From: Flavobacterium aquidurense
Lineage (GTDB): Bacteria; Bacteroidota; Bacteroidia; Flavobacteriales; Flavobacteriaceae
Assembly: GCF_001404985.1 (NCBI RefSeq)
Contig: NZ_JRLF01000014.1
Location: forward strand, 186,001-250,000
Direction of reading: 5' to 3'
DNA length: 64,000 nt
Shown one piece after another: positions 50,965 through 61,057 of this stretch (positions are counted from its first letter, which is position 1; every line of letters begins with the position of its first letter). The translations under genes were made by a program, and so were the position numbers. The notes under the pieces were generated by a model that saw nothing but the letters and a program-made list of their open reading frames with translations, was not told where the DNA came from and made no database searches.

Positions 50965-52212
50965 CTACATCCCTGTTCTTATCGCTTCAACAGGATCTAA
51001 TTTTGCTGCTGAAATTGCAGGAAGAATTCCGGAAATCACCCCAACAAGAATTGATAATCCTGCCCCGATAACTACATTCCAAAAACTCAAAACAAATTCA
51101 AAATCTAATAAATTGGTCAAAAGAACAGACATTAGAAAAACAATCAATAAACCAATTATTCCACCAATTAAACAAAGTATAACAGCTTCAAACAAAAACT
51201 GAAATAATATAAATCTATTCTTTGCTCCTAATGATTTCTGAATTCCAATTAAGTTGGTACGTTCTTTCACAGAAACAAACATGATATTTGCAACTCCAAA
51301 ACCGCCAACAAGAAAAGAGAAGAAACTTATAAAAATCCCTCCAAATCTTAGACTTCCTAAAATTCCGTCAACAAAATCAGTAAAACCAGAAAGTACATTT
51401 ATAAAAAAGTTGTCCATCTCGCCTGCTTTCATTCCACGAATTGCTCTTAGTTTTTGAGCGACTTCAGCTTTATAAGCATCCATATCTACCCCTTTAATCG
51501 GTTTTAAAACAATAACCGGAGTCATCGAATCGCTGTCGCCATACATACGGCGTAAAAAATTAGTTGGCAAATAAACAGAGGTGTCATTACTATCACCAAA
51601 AAAACCTGCTCCTTGTTTTGCTATTACGCCAATAACGGTAAAACGCTGACCGTATAAACGGATATTCTTCCCAATGGGATCACTTGTTCCAAAAAGTCCT
51701 TCGGCAATATCATATCCTAAAACAATAACCGGACTCCCGGAATTTGATTCAGATTCATTATAAAACCTTCCTTTATCAAAACTTAAACCCTCTATATCTA
51801 CCATTTCGTTAGACGAAGGAACTATATTAACATCACTTACGGTTTTTGAATCATATTTTAAAGTCTCATGATTTACAAAAAGCTGATAGGCTACCTGATC
51901 TGTATTATTAAGTGAATTTTTCAGATTGACGTATTCATCATATTTTACGTTAGGAAACTGCTCTCTCTTCCATTGTGGAATTTCAGAAGGCCCAAAACAA
52001 TATTTCATTAAATAAATCGTATTTTTATCCAGGCTGCTTAAATCTTTCGAAATCTTTCGATCTAAAGAATCTACTGCTGCCAATACGGCAATAATCGAAA
52101 AAATACCAATCGTAACACCTAACAATGACAATAAGGTACGTAATTTATTATTTCGTAAAGCGTTTATGGCAAAGCGAAAGCTTTCTTTTAATAACCTTAG
52201 ATAAAGCAGCAT
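50965..52212 (-). CDS. ABC transporter permease, MacB/FtsX type
   Basis: A 415-aa inner membrane permease. N-terminal helix (FAINALRNNKLRTLLSLLGVTIGIFSIIAVLAAVDSL), a periplasmic MacB-like domain (about residues 60-280, VSDVNIVPSSNEMVDIEGLSFDKGRFYNE, PIGKNIRLYGQRFTVIGVI), and three C-terminal helices with VKERTNLIGIQKSLGAKNRFILFQFLFEAV and AAKLDPVEAIRTGM. No ATPase gene is adjacent here, so its partner is encoded elsewhere. MacB-type permeases export lipoproteins, peptides or drugs, or signal mechanically; which applies here is unknown. Confidence 0.93.
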   Translation of the reverse strand: MLLYLRLLKESFRFAINALRNNKLRTLLSLLGVTIGIFSIIAVLAAVDSLDRKISKDLSSLDKNTIYLMKYCFGPSEIPQWKREQFPNVKYDEYVNLKNSLNNTDQVAYQLFVNHETLKYDSKTVSDVNIVPSSNEMVDIEGLSFDKGRFYNESESNSGSPVIVLGYDIAEGLFGTSDPIGKNIRLYGQRFTVIGVIAKQGAGFFGDSNDTSVYLPTNFLRRMYGDSDSMTPVIVLKPIKGVDMDAYKAEVAQKLRAIRGMKAGEMDNFFINVLSGFTDFVDGILGSLRFGGIFISFFSFLVGGFGVANIMFVSVKERTNLIGIQKSLGAKNRFILFQFLFEAVILCLIGGIIGLLIVFLMSVLLTNLLDFEFVLSFWNVVIGAGLSILVGVISGILPAISAAKLDPVEAIRTGM

Positions 52213-52345
52213 ATTTATGTATTATTCGTTAAAGTAAAATTCAATAAATTAAAATCAAAAACCTAATAAAAGTTAACTTACTCATCAGTAGATTTTTTTA
52301 GCATAATGTTACATTAATTTTCTTTAAAATAATATTTAAAAAAAC

Positions 52346-52353
52346 TACTTTTG
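52346..52353 (+). promoter_or_regulatory. -7 element for purH
   Basis: TACTTTTG matches TAnnTTTG and lies 25 bases before the purH ATG, which also argues against translation starting at the TTG at 52351. Confidence 0.5.
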
Positions 52354-52377
52354 CAGTCTGAAAATCATAACTACACA

Positions 52378-53904
52378 ATGAGCACAACTAAAACAATACA
52401 ATCAGCATTAATATCTGTTTTTTCGAAAGATGGACTAGAGCCAATCGTTAGAAAATTACACGAACAAAACGTAACACTTTATTCGACTGGAGGAACAGAA
52501 GATTTTATAAAAAACCTGGGAATTCCTGTAGTTCCTGTTGAAGATATTACTTCGTTTCCTGAAATTCTTGGCGGAAGAGTAAAAACTTTACATCCTAAAA
52601 TTTTTGGCGGAATCCTGAACCGTCAGGATAACGAAAGTGACGTTCAGCAAATGAAGGAATTTGATATTCCGCAGATTGATTTGGTAATTGTTGATTTATA
52701 TCCTTTTGAAAAAACTGTTGCTTCTGGTGCAAGCGAACAAGATATTATTGAAAAAATTGACATTGGCGGAATTTCATTAATCCGTGCAGGTGCAAAAAAT
52801 TTCAAAGACACTGTAATTGTAGCTTCAGTAAATGAGTACAGCTTGTTGCTGGATTTGATTACAGAGCAAAACGGAGCAACAACACTTGAAAACAGAAGAT
52901 TGCTTGCAACAAAAGCATTTCATGTTTCCTCTCATTATGATGGTGCGATTTTTAATTATTTTAATACTGACGAAACTATTTACAAAGAAAGTATTGCAGA
53001 TGGACAGGTTTTAAGATATGGTGAAAACCCGCATCAAAAAGGTTTCTTTTTTGGAGATTTTGATGCAATGTTCAAAAAAGTACACGGAAAAGAATTGTCT
53101 TATAATAATTTATTGGATGTTGATGCGGCAGTAAACTTAATCAATGAGTTTAAAACTGACGGACCAACTTTTGCAATTTTAAAACATAATAATGCTTGTG
53201 GTTTAGCTTCAAGAAAAACAATCAGCGAAGCTTATTTAGCGGCACTGGCTTGTGATCCAACATCTGCTTTTGGCGGAGTTTTGATCGCAAATACTAAAAT
53301 TGATCTTGCTACAGCTCAGGAAATCAACAAATTATTTTGTGAAGTTGTAATCGCTCCAAGTTATGATGATGATGCGATTGCCGTTTTACAAGAAAAGAAA
53401 AACAGAATTATATTAGTTCAAAATGAAGTTGAATTACCTTCAAGACAAGTAAGAACATGTCTTAATGGTTTGTTAATTCAGGACAGAAATAATATTACAG
53501 ATACTAAAGAGCATTTAAAAACCGTTACTACTACAGAACCTACTGCTCAGGAAATAGAAGACTTGATCTTTGCTTCTAAAATATGCAAAAACACAAAATC
53601 GAATACAATTGTGTTTGCTAAAAACGGAACTTTAATTTCTTCAGGTACTGGCCAGACATCAAGAGTTGACGCCTTGGTACAAGCTGTGGATAAAGCAAAA
53701 GCTTTTGGCTTTGATTTAACAGGTGCTTCTATGGCGAGTGATGCATTTTTCCCATTTCCGGATTGTGTAGAATTAGCTAAAAAAGCAGGAATAACAGCTG
53801 TAATTCAGCCGGGAGGTTCAATAAAAGACGAATTAAGCATAAATTATTGCAACGAAAATAATCTTGCAATGGTATTTACAGGAACACGTCATTTTAAACA
53901 TTAA
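52378..53904 (+). CDS. purH: Bifunctional AICAR formyltransferase / IMP cyclohydrolase
   Basis: Carries out the last two steps of purine synthesis, 508 aa. The ATG at 52378 is chosen because an upstream in-frame TTG overlaps the -7 promoter element. The IMP cyclohydrolase domain is at the N-terminus (ALISVFSKDGLEPIVRKLHEQNVTLYSTGGT, GGRVKTLHPKIFGGIL, IDLVIVDLYPFEKT); the AICAR transformylase domain follows (LRYGENPHQKGFF, ILKHNNACGLA, SDAFFPFPD, IQPGGSIKD). Confidence 0.96.
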   Translation: MSTTKTIQSALISVFSKDGLEPIVRKLHEQNVTLYSTGGTEDFIKNLGIPVVPVEDITSFPEILGGRVKTLHPKIFGGILNRQDNESDVQQMKEFDIPQIDLVIVDLYPFEKTVASGASEQDIIEKIDIGGISLIRAGAKNFKDTVIVASVNEYSLLLDLITEQNGATTLENRRLLATKAFHVSSHYDGAIFNYFNTDETIYKESIADGQVLRYGENPHQKGFFFGDFDAMFKKVHGKELSYNNLLDVDAAVNLINEFKTDGPTFAILKHNNACGLASRKTISEAYLAALACDPTSAFGGVLIANTKIDLATAQEINKLFCEVVIAPSYDDDAIAVLQEKKNRIILVQNEVELPSRQVRTCLNGLLIQDRNNITDTKEHLKTVTTTEPTAQEIEDLIFASKICKNTKSNTIVFAKNGTLISSGTGQTSRVDALVQAVDKAKAFGFDLTGASMASDAFFPFPDCVELAKKAGITAVIQPGGSIKDELSINYCNENNLAMVFTGTRHFKH

Positions 53905-53910
53905 TTTGTT

Positions 53911-53918
53911 TAACTTTG
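53911..53918 (+). promoter_or_regulatory. -7 element for the mreB operon
   Basis: TAACTTTG matches TAnnTTTG, 41 bases before the mreB ATG, between the purH stop and mreB. Confidence 0.45.
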
Positions 53919-53958
53919 TTCAAAATAATTTATAACATTTTAAACCCCTAAAAAACTT

Positions 53959-54987
53959 ATGGGATTTTTTGATTTCATGACCGAGGATATTGCGATAGAC
54001 CTTGGTACCGCAAACACTTTAATCATACATAATGATAAAGTTGTTATTGATAGTCCGTCGATCGTTGCACGTGATAGAATATCAGGCAAAATCATTGCTG
54101 TTGGTAAGGAAGCCAATATGATGCAGGGTAAAACGCATGAAAACATCAAGACCATAAGGCCTTTGAAAGATGGTGTAATTGCAGATTTTGATGCTTCAGA
54201 AAAGATGATCAATATGTTCATCAAAAGTATTCCGGCATTGAAAAAAAGAATGTTTACTCCAGCTTTAAGAATGGTAGTATGTATTCCTTCTGGTATTACT
54301 GAGGTGGAGATGAGAGCTGTAAAAGAGTCTTGTGAAAGAGTAAACGGAAAAGAAGTTTACCTTATTCATGAGCCAATGGCAGCAGCAATTGGTATTGGTA
54401 TCGATATTATGCAGCCTAAAGGAAACATGATTGTTGATATTGGTGGTGGTACTACAGAAATTGCAGTTATTGCATTAGGTGGTATTGTATGTGACAAATC
54501 TGTAAAAATTGCAGGTGACGTTTTTACAAATGATATCGTTTATTACATGCGTACACAACACAACCTTTTTGTTGGAGAAAGTACTGCTGAAAAAATAAAA
54601 ATTCAAATTGGAGCCGCAATCGAAGATTTAGACGGACCTCCTGAAGATATGTCTGTTCAAGGTAGAGATTTACTTACCGGTAAACCAAAACAAGTTGATG
54701 TTTCTTACCGTGAAATTGCAAAAGCATTAGACAAATCGATTCAACGTATTGAAGATGCTGTAATGGAAACATTATCTCAGACCCCTCCTGAATTAGCAGC
54801 AGATATTTACAACACTGGTATTTATTTAGCCGGTGGTGGATCTATGTTAAGAGGTCTTGACAAACGTATCTCTCAAAAAACAGATCTACCAGTTTATATC
54901 GCTGAAGATCCGTTAAGAGCAGTAGTTCGTGGAACTGGTATGGCTCTTAAAAACATTGCAAAATTTAAAAGCATCTTAATCAAATAA
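53959..54987 (+). CDS. mreB: Rod shape-determining actin homologue MreB
   Basis: Bacterial actin that organises the cell-elongation machinery at the inner membrane, 342 aa. Phosphate and adenosine motifs: IAIDLGTANTLI, MIVDIGGGTTEIAVIALGG, IYLAGGGSMLRGLD; MVVCIPSGITEVEMRAVKES and HEPMAAAIGIGID are also typical. First gene of mreB-mreC-mreD-mrdA-rodA. Confidence 0.97.
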   Translation: MGFFDFMTEDIAIDLGTANTLIIHNDKVVIDSPSIVARDRISGKIIAVGKEANMMQGKTHENIKTIRPLKDGVIADFDASEKMINMFIKSIPALKKRMFTPALRMVVCIPSGITEVEMRAVKESCERVNGKEVYLIHEPMAAAIGIGIDIMQPKGNMIVDIGGGTTEIAVIALGGIVCDKSVKIAGDVFTNDIVYYMRTQHNLFVGESTAEKIKIQIGAAIEDLDGPPEDMSVQGRDLLTGKPKQVDVSYREIAKALDKSIQRIEDAVMETLSQTPPELAADIYNTGIYLAGGGSMLRGLDKRISQKTDLPVYIAEDPLRAVVRGTGMALKNIAKFKSILIK

Positions 54988-55097
54988 GATTCAAAAAAAT
55001 AATAAAAATACCTTCTAAGAGTCCGATTAATTGAATCTGACTCTTAGAAAATTTGAAACTTAATAGCATATCCTGAAACAAAATAACCGAACAAGAA

Positions 55098-55922
55098 ATG
55101 CAGCAAATTTTTAATTTTATTATAAGAAACAGTAATCGATTGCTGTTTTTGCTGCTTTTAGGTATTTCGTTGGCACTCACAATTCAATCTCATTCCTATC
55201 ATAAAAGCAGAGTAATCAGTTCCGCTAATTTTTTAAGCGGAGGTGTTTATGAAAAAATTAATCGTGTAAATGAATATTTGAATTTAAGAACCGAAAACGA
55301 CGAACTGGTACTTGAAAACGCAAGATTAAAAAGTCTTTTATTCAATAAGGAAGACACCACAAAAGTACCTTTGGCCGATAGCATAAAAGGAGTAAAACCT
55401 GCTGACATTATTGTTTCAAAAGTAATTCACAACTCATACAATACACACGAAAATTATATCACTTTAAATTCCGGATCAAACGACGGAGTTAAACCTGATA
55501 TGGGTGTAATTAACAGTTTAGGGATTATTGGTATTGTAGATAATACTTCGCCAAGATATTCTACTGTAGTGAGTATTTTGAATATGAAATCACAAATCAA
55601 TGCTAAGATTAAAAAATCAAACCACTTTGGGTCTTTAACCTGGGATGGTAAAAGCACTGGATTTGTTCAATTAGTTGATGTTCCCAGACTGGCTTCGATC
55701 AGAAAAGGAGATACTATCGTAACTGGTGGTCAATCAGTAATTTTTCCTGAAGGAATTAATATTGGAACGGTTGATAAAATATACATTCAGGACAAAACAA
55801 GCTTCTATGTCATTAACGTTAAATTATTCAATGACATGACTAATCTTGGACATGTTTACATTATTAAAAGTAAAGACAGAGAAGAACTTATTAATTTAGA
55901 AAAAAAGGGAAAAGATGAATAG
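55098..55922 (+). CDS. mreC: Rod shape-determining protein MreC
   Basis: Membrane-anchored scaffold of the elongasome, 274 aa. One N-terminal helix (RLLFLLLLGISLALTIQS), a coiled-coil (VNEYLNLRTENDELVLENARLKSLL), and the beta-domain (YITLNSGSNDGVKPDMGVINSLGIIGIV, GDTIVTGGQSVIFPEGINIGTV). It overlaps mreD by 8 bases. Confidence 0.94.
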   Translation: MQQIFNFIIRNSNRLLFLLLLGISLALTIQSHSYHKSRVISSANFLSGGVYEKINRVNEYLNLRTENDELVLENARLKSLLFNKEDTTKVPLADSIKGVKPADIIVSKVIHNSYNTHENYITLNSGSNDGVKPDMGVINSLGIIGIVDNTSPRYSTVVSILNMKSQINAKIKKSNHFGSLTWDGKSTGFVQLVDVPRLASIRKGDTIVTGGQSVIFPEGINIGTVDKIYIQDKTSFYVINVKLFNDMTNLGHVYIIKSKDREELINLEKKGKDE

Positions 55923-56421
55923 CGCATTGTTAGTCAATATCTTTCGATTTATTATGTTACTGGCAATTCAGGTTGTTATTTTCAACAATATGAATTTTCT
56001 GGGATACATAAGCCCTTTTCCATATATTCTATATATAATTCTTTATCCTGTAAACAGTAATAGATCAGGTCTGATTATTTCAAGTTTCTTACTTGGATTA
56101 ACGATGGATACATTTTGCAATTCTGGCGGAATCCATGCTACTGCTTGTGTTATTCTGGCTTATTACAGACCTTATATTTTTAAATTCTCATTTGGACTGA
56201 GTTATGAATATCAAACCATTAAGTTAAATGATTCATTAACTCCCGAGCGATTCTCATTTATTTTAGTATCGGTTGTACTGCATCATATTGTATTATTTGT
56301 ACTGGAAGCTTTTCAGTTTAAATTTATTGCAGATATATTACTCCGAACTTTATTTAGCTCCATTTTTACAATAATTACTTCAATTATAATAATTTACCTT
56401 ATTAAGCCCAATAAACGATGA
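55915..56421 (+). CDS. mreD: Rod shape-determining protein MreD
   Basis: Small integral membrane partner of MreC, 168 aa, with about five hydrophobic segments (FRFIMLLAIQVVIFNNM, FPYILYIILYPVN, LIISSFLLGLTMDTF, FILVSVVLHHIVLFVL, FTIITSIIIIYLI). The GLTMDTFCNSGGIHATACVILAY stretch fits MreD. Its ATG overlaps mreC and its end overlaps mrdA by 4 bases, indicating tight coupling. Confidence 0.9.
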   Translation: MNSALLVNIFRFIMLLAIQVVIFNNMNFLGYISPFPYILYIILYPVNSNRSGLIISSFLLGLTMDTFCNSGGIHATACVILAYYRPYIFKFSFGLSYEYQTIKLNDSLTPERFSFILVSVVLHHIVLFVLEAFQFKFIADILLRTLFSSIFTIITSIIIIYLIKPNKR

Positions 56422-58388
56422 GAAAAGTTCTGCTGCCCTCTTTAATTATCATTGCAGCATCTTTGCTAGTGATCAGGGTATTCTATTTGCAAATTGTAGA
56501 TGATTCTTTTAAATTAAAATCAGAAAACAATGCAATAAAGAAACAGTATGACTATCCTGAAAGGGGTTATATTTATGACAGATACGGAAAACTATTGGTT
56601 GCCAATCAGGCTTCTTACGATATCATGGTTATCCCGAGAGAAATCAAAGAAAATCTTAATATTGGCGAATTCTGTACTTTATTAAATATTACAAGAGAGG
56701 ATTACGATAAAAGAATTGCAAAGGCTAAAGTATATAGTCCCAGACTACCATCTGTATTTTTATCTCAATTAAACAAAAACGAATTCGCTGCTTTTCAGGA
56801 AAAAATCAGAAAATATGAAGGGTTTTATTTTCAAAAGCGTTCACTTCGTGATTACGAAGTAGATTATGGCGCGAATATTTTTGGTTTTATTACACAGGTA
56901 AACGAAAGGCTAATTTCAAAAAACCCTTATTATAACAGTGGAGATTTAATTGGAATGCAAGGTGTAGAACAGAGCTATGAAGAAGTTCTACGCGGAATAA
57001 AAGGTGTAAAATACATTCAGAAAGACAAATACAACAGAGAAATTGGTTCTTATAAAGATGGTAGATATGACACTATTGCCGTTGCCGGAGAAGATATTAA
57101 CTTAACTATTGATGCTGAACTTCAAAAATATGGTGAAGAATTAATGATCAATAAAAGAGGTGGTATTGTTGCTATCGAACCTAAGTCTGGTGAAATATTA
57201 GCACTAGTTACCGCTCCTTCTTACGACCCTGGAATTTTGGTTGGAAGACAAAGATCTAAAAATTACACACTTTTATATCACGATTCTATAGCAAAACCAC
57301 TTTATGACAGAGGACTTTTAGCAGAATATCCTCCTGGCTCTCCGTTTAAAATCTTAACGGGATTAGTTGCATTACAAGAAGGTGTTATCAATGAACAAAC
57401 TACCTTTATGTGTCATCACGGATTTAGCTATGGTAGAGGTCGTTTTATGAAATGTCACGGATTTGGTCCGCATCAGTTACACAACGGGATCTACAATTCA
57501 TGTAACACTTATTTTGCACAGGCTTATATGCTAACTATCAACAAATATGGAAATCCGGGTAAAGCTGTTGATGTTTGGAGTGATCACGTAAAAAGTTTTG
57601 GATTAGGTCAGTTTATGGGTTACGATTTACCAACAGGTAAAAAAGGAAATATACCTACATCTAAAACATATAAAAAGATTTATCCTAACGGCGGCTGGAG
57701 AAGTACAACAATCGTATCTAATGCTATTGGTCAGGGAGAGGTTCTAATGACACCAATTCAATTAGCGAATATGATGGCAACAGTTGCCAATCAGGGATAT
57801 TATTATACACCTCACATCATTAAAAAGATTGAAGGAAAAAAAATTGATGCTAAATTCACAACCAAGCACGTTACCACGGTTGATCAAAAATATTTCCCGC
57901 CTGTTATCAGCGGTTTATTTGATGTTTACAACAAAGGAACAGCTTATGCTCTTAGAGTAAATGGTATCGATATTTGCGGAAAAACGGGTACAGCAGAAAA
58001 CTTTGCCAAAATTAACGGGAAAAGAACACAGCTTAAGGATCACTCCATTTTCGTAGCCTTTGCTCCTAAAGATAATCCGAAAATTGCAATTGCAATTATG
58101 ATTGAAAACGGAGGTTTTGGTGCAACAGTCGCAGGTCCTATCGCAAGTTTAATGATAGAGAAATACCTGAGAAGGAAAATTACAAGAAATGATTTAGAAA
58201 TAAGGGTTTTAAACAAAAGCCTTGCAGGTGAATATGCAAAATTAGGCGGAATGACAGAAGCAAACGCAATAGAATCTACTCCAAAAGATTCTATTTTAAA
58301 AGCCAAAATAGTTGTCCCAAAACCAGCAGCAGTTACCCCTAAAACAGAAGTAAAAAAAATAGCATCAGACACTACTAAAAAGAACTAA
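56418..58388 (+). CDS. mrdA: Penicillin-binding protein 2
   Basis: Class B transpeptidase that cross-links side-wall peptidoglycan with RodA, 656 aa. One N-terminal anchor helix (LLPSLIIIAASLLVIRVFYLQIV), PBP dimerisation domain (RGYIYDRYGKLLVANQASYDI), then the transpeptidase with the active-site serine in PPGSPFK, the SxN motif in NSCN, and KTG in CGKTGTAEN. The C-terminal tail is Lys/Ala/Pro/Thr-rich and low-complexity (VVPKPAAVTPKTEVKK). Confidence 0.96.
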   Translation: MRKVLLPSLIIIAASLLVIRVFYLQIVDDSFKLKSENNAIKKQYDYPERGYIYDRYGKLLVANQASYDIMVIPREIKENLNIGEFCTLLNITREDYDKRIAKAKVYSPRLPSVFLSQLNKNEFAAFQEKIRKYEGFYFQKRSLRDYEVDYGANIFGFITQVNERLISKNPYYNSGDLIGMQGVEQSYEEVLRGIKGVKYIQKDKYNREIGSYKDGRYDTIAVAGEDINLTIDAELQKYGEELMINKRGGIVAIEPKSGEILALVTAPSYDPGILVGRQRSKNYTLLYHDSIAKPLYDRGLLAEYPPGSPFKILTGLVALQEGVINEQTTFMCHHGFSYGRGRFMKCHGFGPHQLHNGIYNSCNTYFAQAYMLTINKYGNPGKAVDVWSDHVKSFGLGQFMGYDLPTGKKGNIPTSKTYKKIYPNGGWRSTTIVSNAIGQGEVLMTPIQLANMMATVANQGYYYTPHIIKKIEGKKIDAKFTTKHVTTVDQKYFPPVISGLFDVYNKGTAYALRVNGIDICGKTGTAENFAKINGKRTQLKDHSIFVAFAPKDNPKIAIAIMIENGGFGATVAGPIASLMIEKYLRRKITRNDLEIRVLNKSLAGEYAKLGGMTEANAIESTPKDSILKAKIVVPKPAAVTPKTEVKKIASDTTKKN

Positions 58389-58403
58389 CAAAGATTATTT
58401 CAA

Positions 58404-59639
58404 ATGAAAAATCAAAGTGTAAAAAATAACATTGACTGGATAAGCGTTTTTATCTATACTGCGTTAGTGATATTAGGGTGGCTAAATATCTATTCCTCAT
58501 CATTACTATCAACCGAAGGAACATATCAAAAACAATTAATTTTTATTGGTTGTACTATTCCTTTGATTTTTATCGTACTGTTTGTCGATGGAAAATTTTA
58601 TGAAAAATACGCTAGTATAATTTTTGGTGTCTCTTTATTATCATTAGCCGGTTTATTTCTTTTTGGAAAAACTATTGCCGGTCAAAGATGCTGGTATGCC
58701 ATAGGAGGCTTTACATTACAACCTTCAGAATTTGCTAAAGCCGCTACATCATTGGCATTAGCAAAATATTTAAGTGATACTCAAATAAACCTGAAAGAAG
58801 TAAACAGGCAAATTCAGGCACTGGCAATTGTATTTTTGCCTGTAATGCTAATTCTACCGCAACCAGATCCCGGGAGCGCTTTAATCTATAGTATTTTTAT
58901 TGTAGTACTTTACAGAGAAGGATTACCTTCCTGGTATGTCTGGACTGGTTTTATTACTATTTTATTATTTGTACTAACGCTCGTTTTAGAACCCTATGCC
59001 GTTATTTTAATCGCATTGGGAGTATTGATTATTATACATTTTAAAGGTCGGGCTGTTGATCGCAACATTATCCTAAGCGGGATTTTATTAGCTGTTATAT
59101 CTGCTTTTGTTCTTTCTGTAGATTATGTTTTTGACAATATTTTTAAACAACACCACCGTGACCGTTTTAATATCTTACTAGGTAAAACTGTCGACATGAA
59201 AGGTATTGGATACAACACAAATCAATCTGAGATTGCTATTGGTTCCGGAGGATGGCTTGGAAAAGGCTTCTTAGAAGGCACTCAGACCAAAGGAGGATTC
59301 GTTCCTGAACAACATACAGATTATATTTTTACCACAGTTGGTGAAGAATGGGGATTTGTAGGATCACTCGTTGTAATCTCTCTTTTTGTTGGTTTATTGT
59401 TAAGGGTAATTTACCTTGCTGAAAGACAAAAAACGAAATTCAGCCGAGTTTATGGTTATTGTGTAGCAGGAATTTTATTCACTCACTTTTTTGTAAATAT
59501 TGCGATGGTTATTGGTATTTTTCCAACCATTGGGGTTCCGCTTCCTTTCTTTTCGTATGGAGGATCAGGACTTTGGGGATTTACGATTTTGTTGTTTATC
59601 TTCTTAAAAATGGATGCAAATAAGGTAAATGAATGGTAA
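58404..59639 (+). CDS. rodA: Rod shape-determining glycosyltransferase RodA
   Basis: SEDS-family peptidoglycan polymerase working with PBP2, 411 aa with about ten membrane segments. Conserved SEDS sequences: QRCWYAIGGFTLQPSEFAKAATSLALAKYL, LILPQPDPGSALIY, GWLGKGFLEGTQTKGGFVPEQHTDYIFTTVGEEWGFVGS, IGIFPTIGVPLPFFSYGGSG. Last gene of the elongasome operon. Confidence 0.97.
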   Translation: MKNQSVKNNIDWISVFIYTALVILGWLNIYSSSLLSTEGTYQKQLIFIGCTIPLIFIVLFVDGKFYEKYASIIFGVSLLSLAGLFLFGKTIAGQRCWYAIGGFTLQPSEFAKAATSLALAKYLSDTQINLKEVNRQIQALAIVFLPVMLILPQPDPGSALIYSIFIVVLYREGLPSWYVWTGFITILLFVLTLVLEPYAVILIALGVLIIIHFKGRAVDRNIILSGILLAVISAFVLSVDYVFDNIFKQHHRDRFNILLGKTVDMKGIGYNTNQSEIAIGSGGWLGKGFLEGTQTKGGFVPEQHTDYIFTTVGEEWGFVGSLVVISLFVGLLLRVIYLAERQKTKFSRVYGYCVAGILFTHFFVNIAMVIGIFPTIGVPLPFFSYGGSGLWGFTILLFIFLKMDANKVNEW

Positions 59640-59807
59640 TCTTTATCTTGAAAACTTTAATATAATTCCAGACTAATACGAAGATTTCCCTACAACAAAA
59701 GATTTGTTTTAAATTGAATTAAAGACTTTCCAAAAGCTTTTTAATATTACTCAGAATATCAAGAACACCCATTTATTCAAGGATTATAAAAATCATACAT
59801 TCAAGCA

Positions 59808-59847
59808 TAAAAAAAGTCCGAAGCTTTAAAACTTCGGACTTTTTTTT
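59808..59847. terminator. Bidirectional terminator rodA / DedA gene
   Basis: Stem AAAAGTCCGAAG/CTTCGGACTTTT with an 8-base loop and A/T runs, between convergent genes. Confidence 0.9.
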
Positions 59848-59863
59848 GTGTGTTGTATTTCAA

Positions 59864-60544
59864 CTATATCTTTTCGCTTGGTCTTTTCTTTAAAAGCTTT
59901 ACTAAAACCGGGAAAGTAGAGATTATAACGATTATAATAATGATATATTCAATATGATGTTTTAGATCGATTCCTTGTTTTAAAAACACTCCGTATAAAT
60001 AGTGTCCTGCAAAAATCAGGATAAACGACCATAAAAAAGAACTCAAAATATTATAGAACATAAATTTCTTTTTATCCATAGAAACTATTCCTGCAATAAT
60101 TGGTGCAAATGTTCTAAAGATTGGAAGGAAACGTGCGTAGATAATCGCTTTTCCACCATATTTTTCAAAAAAATCTTTAGATTGTAACAGGTATTTCTTT
60201 TTAAACCAGAAAGAATCTTCTTTTTTAAACAGGTAATAACCGCTTTTAGCTCCAAACCAATATCCGGTCATATTTCCTAAAACTCCCATTATTGCAACCA
60301 GAGTCGAAAGAACGAAAACATTTATAAAATCTGCCGGAATATCTACTACATTCAACATCAAATCACGGCTGTAAATACCCGCCAAGAAAAGTAAACTATC
60401 TCCGGGAAGGAAGAAACCTGCGAATAATCCTGTTTCAGCAAAAACTATAAACAAAACTATAAATAAACCAATTTGAAAGCCGCCGATACTTAAAGTGATA
60501 TAAAATTCCGGGTTGATTAATTGAGTCCAATCAAAATTATTCAT
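59864..60544 (-). CDS. DedA-family membrane protein
   Basis: Integral membrane protein of the DedA/VTT superfamily, 226 aa. Family features: [25 protein letters not shown] (FxGFFLPGD motif), [45 protein letters not shown] (the R-x3-P-x4-P-x2-AG motif). Proposed roles for the family include membrane homeostasis and lipid-carrier flipping. Stand-alone gene. Confidence 0.94.
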   Translation of the reverse strand: [226 protein letters not shown]

Positions 60545-60638
60545 AAATGCGTTTGGTTATATTTATAAGTTTGTGAAATTAACAATAATTTGCTTCAACA
60601 CCAATAAAATGCTATATTTTAAAGATAAATTAACTATT

Positions 60639-60668
60639 AAAAAGCCCAAGTATAAACTTGAGCTCTTT
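60639..60668 (-). terminator. Probable terminator after the HMA gene
   Basis: Stem AGCTCAAGT/ACTTGGGCT with one G-U pair, TTTTTAA following on the minus strand. Confidence 0.65.
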
Positions 60669-60675
60669 AGAATAA

Positions 60676-61017
60676 TTATTCTCTTACATACTTACAACAA
60701 GAATGCAGATTTTCATAATCAGTTTCAGTTGCCTTAACATCCTTAGTATCATGACCTACTTTAGCAATAGCATTATTTAAATCTGCCGGAGATGATTTTT
60801 CTTCATTTAAAATCACCGCCAATTCATGCGAACTAATATCCCAGGTTGCTGTTTTTACTCCAGGAACACTAAAAGCAGCTTTTTCTATACGTTTTTTACA
60901 TTGTTCACAATTTCCATTTACCTCTGTAGTATATTTTAGATTCTTATTTTTTTTAGTTTGGGCTTGCACCGAAAATCCTAAAAAAGTTACTAATGCGATT
61001 AAAAGTATGTTTTTCAT
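60676..61017 (-). CDS. Exported heavy-metal-associated (HMA) domain protein
   Basis: A 113-aa protein with a signal peptide (MKNILLIALVTFLGFSVQAQ) and an HMA domain with the metal-binding CxxC in GNCEQCKKRIEKAAFSVPGVKTATWD. Further Cys lie at the C-terminus (HSCCKYVRE). A periplasmic copper or other soft-metal chaperone is the likely role. It lies 40 bases downstream of a TonB-dependent receptor on the same strand, and an HYC_CC_PP gene is next. Confidence 0.9.
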   Translation of the reverse strand: MKNILLIALVTFLGFSVQAQTKKNKNLKYTTEVNGNCEQCKKRIEKAAFSVPGVKTATWDISSHELAVILNEEKSSPADLNNAIAKVGHDTKDVKATETDYENLHSCCKYVRE

Positions 61018-61057
61018 CCTATTATTATTTATTGTTGTTAAATTAGTACTGAATTCT